NCBI GenBank assembly: GCA_015501075.1
Contig: JADNYJ010000728.1
Location: forward strand, 1-14,979
DNA: 14,979 bases
From: Gymnopilus junonius
Lineage: Eukaryota; Basidiomycota; Agaricomycetes; Agaricales; Galerinaceae
Direction of reading: 5' to 3'
A program made the position numbers and the translations under genes. The notes beneath the pieces are model-generated. The model saw only the letters and a list, made by a program, of their open reading frames with translations, ran no database searches and had not been told where the DNA came from. Positions 9,672 to 14,979 of the stretch are shown one piece after another; positions within the stretch are counted from its first letter, which is position 1; the number at the start of each line of letters is the position of its first letter.

Positions 9672-9746
9672 AGGTTGAATCTCAATCTTCTTCTTTCATG
9701 GTAGCAGCTTGTTGGGCAGGATCAGCTTTCATCTGGATGGAGTCTA

Positions 9747-9805
9747 CTGTAGCATAAGTTTCCAAAAGTGGATAAAGATGACATATGTAGTACTGTAGTA
9801 CCAAC
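9747..9805 (-). other. Intron 5 (59 bp) of the large pseudogene
   Basis: Donor GTTGGT and acceptor GCTACAG, phase 1. It joins KPISSTQ to VDSIQMKADPAQQAATMK. Confidence 0.6.
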
Positions 9806-9910
9806 CTTGAGTGGATGAGATAGGCTTCTGAGACTCTGGTGGCTGGTCATCCCCATTCCCGGCTGAATGGGAGGTTGAAATAGCACCTATATGAAGGTTG
9901 GACATGTCTT

Positions 9911-9959
9911 CTGTAGGTTTCTTAGCTCAGAAAAATACAATAGTGCAATATACCATTAC
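9911..9959 (-). other. Intron 4 (49 bp) of the large pseudogene
   Basis: Donor GTAATG, branch-like GAGCTAAG and acceptor CCTACAG, phase 1. It joins DPVIRLS to EDMSNLHIGAISTSH. Confidence 0.7.
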
Positions 9960-10226
9960 CTGACAGCCTTATCACAGGATCTTCATCTTTGCCTTCACTC
10001 TTGGCATCCTCTGCCTGGGCAGCTGAGAGTCTGTCCTGTTCTTTGAGATATGCAGCTGTATCATCAATGAGGGAATGCAGCATTTTCTGAACTTGTCCCT
10101 CTTTTTCGTCACTTGCTTCCTCCTCCTCATCATAGGTATCAATGATGTTGGCAATATCATCATAGTTGTCATTGACCACATCGATCTCTTCAAGGTCATC
10201 AGAAGGCTGGGCAGTGAATTCATTGA

Positions 10227-10279
10227 CTGCAAAACCATCAGATAAAAATTTGAGAATAACAGAAAGATGATAGCATCAC
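10227..10279 (-). other. Intron 3 (53 bp) of the large pseudogene
   Basis: Donor GTGATG, branch-like ATCTGATG and acceptor TTTGCAG, phase 1. It joins QMEDGIQ to VNEFTAQPSDDLEEIDVV and links two frames that are otherwise out of register. Confidence 0.75.
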
Positions 10280-10386
10280 CTTGAATGCCATCTTCCATTT
10301 GGACTGCATTCTCTGTGGTGCCAACAAGCTGGCTGAGAACAGCCTGGACAACATTGGCAGGGAAATCAGCTTTCGCCATCTGGTTG

Positions 10387-10453
10387 CTAGAATGAATACT
10401 TGCATGAGTATAACCAGGGTCCAGAATATTTCAATGGCAGATGCAAAACAAAC
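10387..10453 (-). other. Intron 2 (67 bp) of the large pseudogene
   Basis: Donor GTTTGT and acceptor TTCTAG, phase 2. It joins ENGKLE to NQMAKADFPANV and skips two stops. The branch site is unclear, so this is less certain than introns 1, 3 and 4. Confidence 0.5.
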
Positions 10454-10555
10454 AATTCTAGCTTGCCATTTTCTAAGCAGATCAGAATAACTGGTGATTG
10501 CACTTCCGATGCAAGCACCTGTGTAACACGCTTAAGTGTTTCAATGGCTGCAGTC

Positions 10556-10602
10556 CTGGAATGCAGTCAGTAAAAGTTACAGGAATACTAGAGCAAACAT
10601 AC
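10556..10602 (-). other. Intron 1 (47 bp) of the large pseudogene
   Basis: Donor GTATGT, branch-like TTTACTGACT and acceptor ATTCCAG. Removing it joins ...QIIAME to TAAIETLKRV in one frame. The sequence inside has stops in the downstream frame, which supports splicing. Confidence 0.7.
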
Positions 10603-10721
10603 TCCATTGCAATGATTTGGCTCAACCATTGCACACTAATGTGGATATTTGAAAGTGGGGAAGTGGTTGTTCGAGGGCTATGTTGCCACACGGTGCCTGC
10701 AAGCACCCACATTCAGCCCTC

Positions 10722-10808
10722 ACAGCACCAGCCCAGATGAATCAGTCCACTTTGTGTGAAGAGGCAAAACACATGCCAATTTGACCAGCCTGGTTGGCCC
10801 CTCTTGCA
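10722..10808 (-). repeat. Dispersed repeat, copy D
   Basis: On the minus strand it reads ggccaaccaggctggtcaaa...gactgattcatctgggctgg. It matches copy A (1392-1477) without gaps across its centre. It lies just upstream of the presumed 5' end of the large pseudogene. Confidence 0.6.
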
Positions 10809-11201
10809 CACCAACTGTATCTTGCATACTCTCTCTTTTAATCATAAGATTGAGAGGGAGCACTCTGGGACAAAGGCCCTGCTGATTTCAATGACATGAG
10901 TCATTGCAAAACCCCTTTCCTACCACCACATCAGGAAGATCACAAGGGATTTGGCATCACTTGGCAGACTTGGGCATGTTGGCTGGTTCAGCAGTCTTGG
11001 CCAAGGCTCCCAAGTGCACCAAATTGAAAGATCAACAGCCAAATCTCCTCACATCTCCCAGGAGCCCCATCCATAGACCCAATATGTAGATGCACAGAAA
11101 TATTTTTGTGGTGACTGATAATTGAACACAGGATGTGGCCAAAAAGGAGACACAGTATTACCATTCGGGAGGTCTTTACCCTCATCCACAGATTCCTCCC
11201 A
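10809..11201. other. Non-coding stretch
   Basis: Overlapping short frames on both strands (such as 10904-11089 and 11233-10988) show no motif and contradict each other. Nothing else is supported. Confidence 0.45.
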
Positions 11202-11381
11202 GACTCCGGTGGACTCCACCAGAGTCCAGTCATATACTATGTCACTTACAGTATAGCTGAATTGCCCAGAGAATTCCACCTGGACTCCAGTGGACTCCAG
11301 AAGAAATCTGAGTGGACTCCGAAATTCCACCTTGAGTACAGCTGGAAATGATCAAGGTTGGCTGGAGTCCACCTGGAGTCC
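11202..11381. repeat. Array of GGACTCC / GGAGTCC motifs
   Basis: Eight copies of GACTCC or its complement GAGTCC in 180 bp: 11202-11207, 11212-11217, 11222-11227, 11283-11288, 11293-11298, 11315-11320 in mixed orientations, then GGAGTCC at 11364-11370 and 11375-11381. Copies often sit in ccacctggactccagtgg-like context, with aattccacc nearby twice. Because both orientations occur, the strand can fold back on itself. Function unknown. Confidence 0.65.
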
Positions 11382-11458
11382 ACCTAGAGCATACTCATTT
11401 AGCCAATATTAATAATTGGTAATAGGTACTCCAGTGGGAATTCCAAGGGAATCACTTC

Positions 11459-11498
11459 TATTTATTTAATTTTAATTTTAATTGATAAAGAAAAAAAA
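11459..11498 (-). terminator. T-run and AT-rich tail after the tRNA-like element
   Basis: Immediately after the tRNA-length stretch the minus strand has eight T (11498-11491), as in a Pol III terminator. It is followed by an AT-rich tail with repeated aattaaa units (caattaaaattaaaattaaa, down to about 11459), as SINE tails often show. Confidence 0.45.
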
Positions 11499-11499
11499 G

Positions 11500-11572
11500 C
11501 ACACAGCAGCAGCATTGAACCCATGACTTCATGGCACATAACCAGCAGTGCTTACCATTGCACCATCAGACT
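11500..11572 (-). repeat. tRNA-derived, SINE-like element
   Basis: On the minus strand, TG-GTGC-AATGGTAA-GCAC (11565-11548) forms a perfect D-arm and resembles a Pol III A box. GGTTCAATGC (11521-11512) fits the B box. Counting the T of the A box as tRNA position 8 puts the B box exactly at position 52, the normal tRNA spacing. The seven-base anticodon loop TTATGTG has U33 and would give anticodon AUG. The acceptor, T and anticodon stems pair poorly, so this is not a working tRNA but a decayed tRNA or the head of a SINE. Confidence 0.5.
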
Positions 11573-11898
11573 GTAGTTAGGGCATAAGCATCAATTGACC
11601 ATATAGGCAAATTTATTGCCACAGACAATTGCCTCGGAATGGAATTTGAACTCCGATGGGTGATTCCAGAATAGGATGGAAATGGCCACGCCATCACTTG
11701 TTTCCTCCCACCACACCCAACCACTGCCACCACCTTCCTTTCTCCCCACATGTCACTCCCTCCTGCCCCACAATCACCATGCTGCTACACCCCCCCAACT
11801 TATGACAACAACCCACCAGGAGGCAACTGCCTCGCAAATGCCAGGGGTCCAGAGTGGACCAAGAAATCGAACCAGCCATGAAATGGGCATGACGTGGC
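11573..11898. other. No supported gene
   Basis: A plus-strand frame (11676-11921) is rich in Pro, His, Ser and Thr, and its antisense frame is Gly/Trp/Val-rich. Either could be a decayed, disordered segment, but no motif decides it. Confidence 0.4.
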
Positions 11899-11997
11899 AT
11901 GAAGAACCAGGTGGATCATGATGACGAAGAAGAGGAGGGTGAGGAGGAGGAGGGAGATCCCGAGCTTGATGAGCTTGCTGATCTCAAAGATCGCTGA
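11899..11997 (+). pseudogene. Acidic C-terminal fragment
   Basis: A short open stretch (32 codons from ATG 11899) reads HDDEEEEGEEEEGDPELDEL, then ADLKDR, and ends at TGA 11995-11997. Acidic tracts followed by an ELDEL-like helix remind me of C-terminal regions of fungal hAT-type transposases, but the catalytic parts are absent, so this link is a guess. The fragment is CpG-richer than the region to its left. It may instead be a chance low-complexity frame. Confidence 0.25.
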
Positions 11998-12178
11998 TGA
12001 GACTGTTACACAGCTATGTGTGAAAACGGGCCATCCCCATTATTTTTGACCATCTCTATAAATTAATATAGGTTGTTGATAGCCTTCCTGAGCTTAAACA
12101 TCCCGAATATACTCGAGAAAACCATATTAAAACATTTAAAGCTTAATATCAGAAGATATAATGATTATGATCACCTAG
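11998..12178. other. No gene; flank of the LTR
   Basis: AT-rich sequence left of the presumed LTR start. It is the place to look for the left copy of the target-site duplication, whose right copy lies outside the window. Confidence 0.4.
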
Positions 12179-12325
12179 TGTTGGGATAATCAGGTGATCA
12201 GCCAACACGCGACACCCTTAATGGCACTTATTTATTCCTTTGCATATTAATATTCTTACTCATCCACTGTAGTACTTTCCAGTATTTAGAAATTAGTAGA
12301 ATTATCTAGTAAATAAGTACATAGG

Positions 12326-12332
12326 TATATAG
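12326..12332 (+). promoter_or_regulatory. TATA-like box in the LTR
   Basis: TATATAG, located about 65 bp before the LTR end and directly before the hairpin. Its position fits the retrotransposon promoter. Confidence 0.4.
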
Positions 12333-12350
12333 ACTGTCCAGAGGACAGTC
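12332..12350 (+). promoter_or_regulatory. Perfect 8-bp hairpin in the LTR
   Basis: GACTGTCC, loop AGA, GGACAGTC. It lies where the R region of the transcript would be, so the RNA would carry it near one or both ends. Both arms are undamaged although the coding part is decayed. Confidence 0.6.
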
Positions 12351-12396
12351 GAGTATTTTTACGATCTCATATAAATTTATTATGCTGCACTCAATA

Positions 12397-12408
12397 GGTT
12401 ATGGGCCC
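12397..12408 (+). other. Primer-binding site, tRNA-iMet anticodon type
   Basis: GGTTATGGGCCC is the reverse complement of the initiator tRNA-Met anticodon arm (GGGCTCATAACC) with one mismatch. Copia-type elements are known to prime from an internal fragment (half-tRNA) of initiator tRNA-Met, so the site and the element type agree. It lies three bases after the presumed LTR end. Confidence 0.6.
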
Positions 12409-12495
12409 TGGCTGTAACTAATTAAACAAAGAAACAACTCAACTTACTCCACTAGGCAGCCCCACTCGCTCTCATCCTATTTTTAACTTGTCAAC

Positions 12496-13290
12496 ATGCC
12501 AGAAGAAGCTTCGTATACATCGGGCTCTTACCGAATGGAATTGCTGAAGGCCGACAATTGGTTACCGTGGAAGCGACGTATGCTTGTGGTATTACATGAC
12601 CTTGGATTGGAGAAATATGTCTTAGAAGATGCTCCAAAATCAGCTGACGGAACAAGCACCTCAGATCAGGTGTCTATACAGGAAAGATGGAATTTAGGGG
12701 ACTCGAAGGCCAGGATGTGGATAGAATTGGCATTAGGTGACTCGGAAATGATTCACATCAGTGGCGCCATAACAGCATGTGACATGTGGAAACAACTCAC
12801 TATGGTTAAGGAATCAAAGGGCCGTTTAGGCATACTTGCCACTTGAAGAGCACTTTTGCCATGCCACTGCTGAAGAAGGATTTAATATGGTGGATCATGG
12901 ATCCAATCTACGGAAGCTACAGGAGGAACTACATACTATGGGTAACCTCGTTTTGGATGAAGATTTCGTCATGATCTTGATCACATCACTTCTGGAATCT
13001 TGGGATAATTATACCTCATCTTATCTTGGATCAAGTGGCAACAAACCGGAGTTGAAATCACATGAGCTAGTGGTGATATTATTAGAAGAGGATTGGCAAT
13101 GTAAAGGCCGGACCGTGGACATGGCTACTACCCTACAAGTGAAGGAGAAGGGAAAATGGAAGCCAAGCACTAAATTGGACAATTCAGACAAGGATGCTAT
13201 AATTGTCACAAGAAAGGTCACCTCTCGAAGGACTGTTGGGCCAAAGGAGGAGGATGCGAGGGTCAAGGACCCAAAGGAAGGTGAGGACCA
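12496..13290 (+). pseudogene. gag: copia gag, frameshifted
   Basis: Starts at ATG 12496, about 90 bp after the primer site. The first 116 codons have the copia gag (UBN2) look: ELLKADNWLPWKRRM near the start, then a MWKQL block. Near 12835 the frame shifts by one, and the continuation (frame 2, to about 13190) carries LRKLQEELHTMG and ITSLLESWDNYTSS, the usual helical core. The frame then returns to frame 1, where the zinc knuckle CYNCHKKGHLSKDC (13195-13236) is intact with C-x2-C-x4-H-x4-C spacing, followed by TGA at 13282-13284. The protein would form the virus-like particle shell and bind the genomic RNA. With two shifts this copy cannot make it whole. Confidence 0.8.
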
Positions 13291-14979
13291 AACCAAAACA
13301 AGGCAAACCAGGTACAAGAAGTCAATCAAACCTTAAATGAAAGGGCATACATGGCACACACACCCAGAAATTTCTCTTCGGAAATTGGCAAATATGATTG
13401 GCTAAAGGATTCCGGCACTACCTCACCAATTTGCAATATCCATAATGCATTTATTGAATTCCATCCTGGATATGAAGAAATAACTGGCTTTGGAGGAGCC
13501 AAAACCATCGCAAAAGGCTGAGGAACCGTGGCAGTCAACTTTGATGTTGATGGAACTATTTTTACACACAAACTTTCGGACACACTATATGTCCCCGAGG
13601 CCAAGAACTGTCTATTTTCAGATGGGAAATTTCTGCGAGCAGGAGGAACAATTCTCGAGCAAGAAAATGGGTGTATATTGAAGGACAAAAATGGAATTGT
13701 CATTGGGAAAAGGAACATTAGTTGGGAACCTCTTCAAACTCCATGCCCGAGCAGTCATACTGGACCAAGAATGCACTAATATTGCAATCACGCCAAAAAT
13801 ATCTTGGGATCAATGGCATCGGAGATTCAGACACATCTCGATCAAAGCACTGCAATGCCTTAATTCGGACAATCTGGTGGAAGGCCTATTAATAGATGAA
13901 TCCAGTATCCCTTCACACATGTGCGAGGCTTGCATACAGGCAAAGCAAGCACATAGGGCATACCCAAAAGAAGCAGAACATCATGCAGAATTACCAGGAG
14001 AAAGAGTTATGTCTGATGTATGGGGACCTGCACCCATTGAATCAATTGGACATCAAAGATACTATGTTTCCTTCATTGATGATTGCACCCAGTATGGACA
14101 TGTTCTATTTTTATGGAACAAGGGAGAAGCTGAGGCTAAAGTGGAAGGACATGTGGAGTGGGATCGAGCGGCAAACCAGGCGGTGTGTGAAATGGATCCG
14201 GATGGATAATGGAAAGGAATTAATCAATCAGAAGTTAAAGGACTGGGCACTTCGCAAAGGGATAACAATTGAAGCAACAGCACCTTATTCACCATCGCAA
14301 AATGGAGTTGCAGAAAGATTTAATCGAACTCTATTGGAACTAGCAAGGGCAATGATGATTGAAAAAGGAATGCCAGCATTTTTATGGGATGAAGCCATTG
14401 CACATGCAAATTATCTACGGAATCAGGCACCTACCTGTGCATTGGAGGACAAACCCCTTATGAAGCCTTCAAAGGAAAGAAGCTGGACATTTCCCACTTA
14501 TGAGAATGGGGCAGTGACATATGGATCTTGGATGAATCCCAAAATAGAACAAAGTTACAACCAAAATCAAGGAAGATGAAGCTAATGGGATTTGATGATG
14601 GATCAAAAGCAGTCCATTACTATGATGCATGCACCCGGACAGTCAAGGTTTCACAGAATTTTACCTTTAATGAAAATGAGGAGCTGAAGGAATGGCAAGG
14701 TCCAACCGAATTACTGGGTTTGCGAGCTGAGGGGGAGATTTTGGACAATTCACCTCAGCAAACCCCTTCGGAAAATAATCAGAAACAGGAAAATCGACCT
14801 GTTACACCTGATGGACAGCAAACAATACCTCAAAACCAAAGGAATTTACATGATAGGACCAAAACAAATTGATTACAAACTCCTTGCAAATCCCAGCTCT
14901 CGCATTCCTGCACCATGATTTATTGAACTGGAGATCTCCAGACCTACAGAATCATCAAAAGCTAAATTCAATGGCTAAG
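13291..14979 (+). pseudogene. pol: copia pol: protease, integrase; truncated by window end
   Basis: Protease: WLKDSGTT (about 13400-13424), the D-S-G active site, then GFGGAKTIAKG, TGA at 13519-13521 and DTLYVPEAKNCLFS. Gag-pre-integrase: WHRRFRHIS near 13820, where the family usually has a Gly before the second His, then CEACIQAK completing the HHCC zinc site. Integrase core: SDVWGP with the first Asp near 14013, FIDDCT, RMDNGKE with the second Asp near 14205, and SQNGVAERFNRTL with the catalytic Glu near 14310. The C-terminal part (GFDDGSKAVHYYD) ends with DYKLLANPSSRIPAP, a TGA at 14916-14918 and a further open stretch. Frame changes fall near 13710, 14160, 14440 and 14865. Reverse transcriptase is not reached. 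Confidence 0.85.

Larger units (their letters stand above)
6628..10712 (-). pseudogene. Decayed multi-exon gene for a zinc-finger / tyrosine-recombinase-like protein
   Basis: Minus-strand frames join through seven GT...AG introns of 47-67 bp into one long protein, ending at TAG 6630-6628. In order: an N-terminal helical part (WLSQIIAME, then TLKRVTQVLASEV); an acidic stretch (DTYDEEEEASDEKEG); LIICQTC with downstream His; a conserved-looking block (VWVEFKAEHPILPGVH); a second finger (YAC-x-KCSMVGC...HC); a long helical middle with a Trp-rich patch (LTWWRGDV); a recombinase-like domain; and a basic Pro/Ser tail ending near STRERIPSKRYNNV. I place 12 in-frame stops (10 TGA, 1 TAA, 1 TAG) and at least two frameshifts (near 9440 and 7455), so it is dead. 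The layout resembles large uncharacterised mushroom proteins that I recall being fused to RecQ-type helicases. No helicase motifs follow here. The true 5' end is unknown; 10712 is only the first ATG in frame. Confidence 0.7.
12179..12393 (+). repeat. Probable 5' LTR
   Basis: Begins TGTTGGGATAATCAGG and ends ...GCACTCA just before the primer site, about 215 bp, with the usual TG...CA ends. It contains TATATAG at 12326-12332 followed by a perfect hairpin (12332-12350), fitting a U3-R promoter layout. The 3' LTR is outside the window, so the borders are inferred from TG/CA and the primer site only. Confidence 0.5.
12179..14979 (+). mobile_element. Ty1/copia LTR retrotransposon, 5' part
   Basis: Order seen: 5' LTR, primer-binding site, gag with UBN2-like N-terminus and CCHC knuckle, protease, gag-pre-integrase, integrase core, integrase C-terminal linker. 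Integrase before reverse transcriptase is the copia (Pseudoviridae-type) order. Reverse transcriptase, RNase H, polypurine tract and 3' LTR would lie beyond 14979. At least six frame changes and four TGA stops in the reading frame make this copy defective. CpG is far commoner here than in the rest of the window, so the insertion is probably younger than its surroundings. Confidence 0.85.

Noticed and set aside
11640..11700. Second possible Pol III B box (GAGTTCAAATTCC on the minus strand)
   Set aside because: The nearest A-box-like sequence is a few bases off tRNA spacing, and there is no T-run or D-arm.
1..14979. CRISPR arrays, bacterial operons, rRNA genes
   Set aside because: No regularly spaced repeats, ribosome-binding-site/operon layout or rRNA-like sequence is visible. 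The introns and copia element indicate eukaryotic DNA.

Overview
The window looks like repeat-rich, gene-poor nuclear DNA from a fungus, most likely a mushroom-forming basidiomycete. The reasons are introns of about 47-67 bp with GT...AG borders, a Ty1/copia retrotransposon with a tRNA-iMet-type half-tRNA primer site, and heavy decay of everything coding. I see no intact gene longer than about 170 codons. Nearly all coding signal sits in broken genes and repeats.

Layout. 1-497 (+) is the 3' end of an unrecognised decayed gene. 500-6300 is mostly non-coding, with coding remnants at about 984-1380 (-), 3112-3258 (+), 4780-5207 (-) and 6087-6296 (-), a purine-rich tract near 2470-2640, a pyrimidine-rich tract near 5540-5640, and copies of a short dispersed repeat. 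6628-10712 (-) is one large multi-exon pseudogene. It is reconstructed here from seven in-phase introns, with an acidic N-terminal half, cysteine-rich zinc-finger-like segments, and a C-terminal domain that carries the motif order of tyrosine recombinases (R-x-x-E, K, H-x-x-R, G-H, then Y nine residues later). 11200-11900 holds a dense GGACTCC/GGAGTCC motif array and a tRNA-derived, SINE-like element. From about 12179 to the window end lies a 5' LTR, primer site, gag and part of pol of a copia element. It is cut by the window edge before reverse transcriptase.

Theme. Along the large pseudogene, 10 of the 12 in-frame stops I place are TGA, and all four stops I place in the copia pol frames are TGA. 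Several fall where Arg (CGA) would be natural. The first catalytic Arg of the recombinase-like domain appears as Cys (TGT, possibly from CGT). CpG is very scarce in the pseudogene (about 3 per 600 bp in a hand count) but common in the copia gag (about 16 per 600 bp). This suggests long exposure to CpG C-to-T decay (5-methylcytosine deamination or a RIP-like process) and a younger copia insertion. Frames and introns were joined by eye, without alignment tools.
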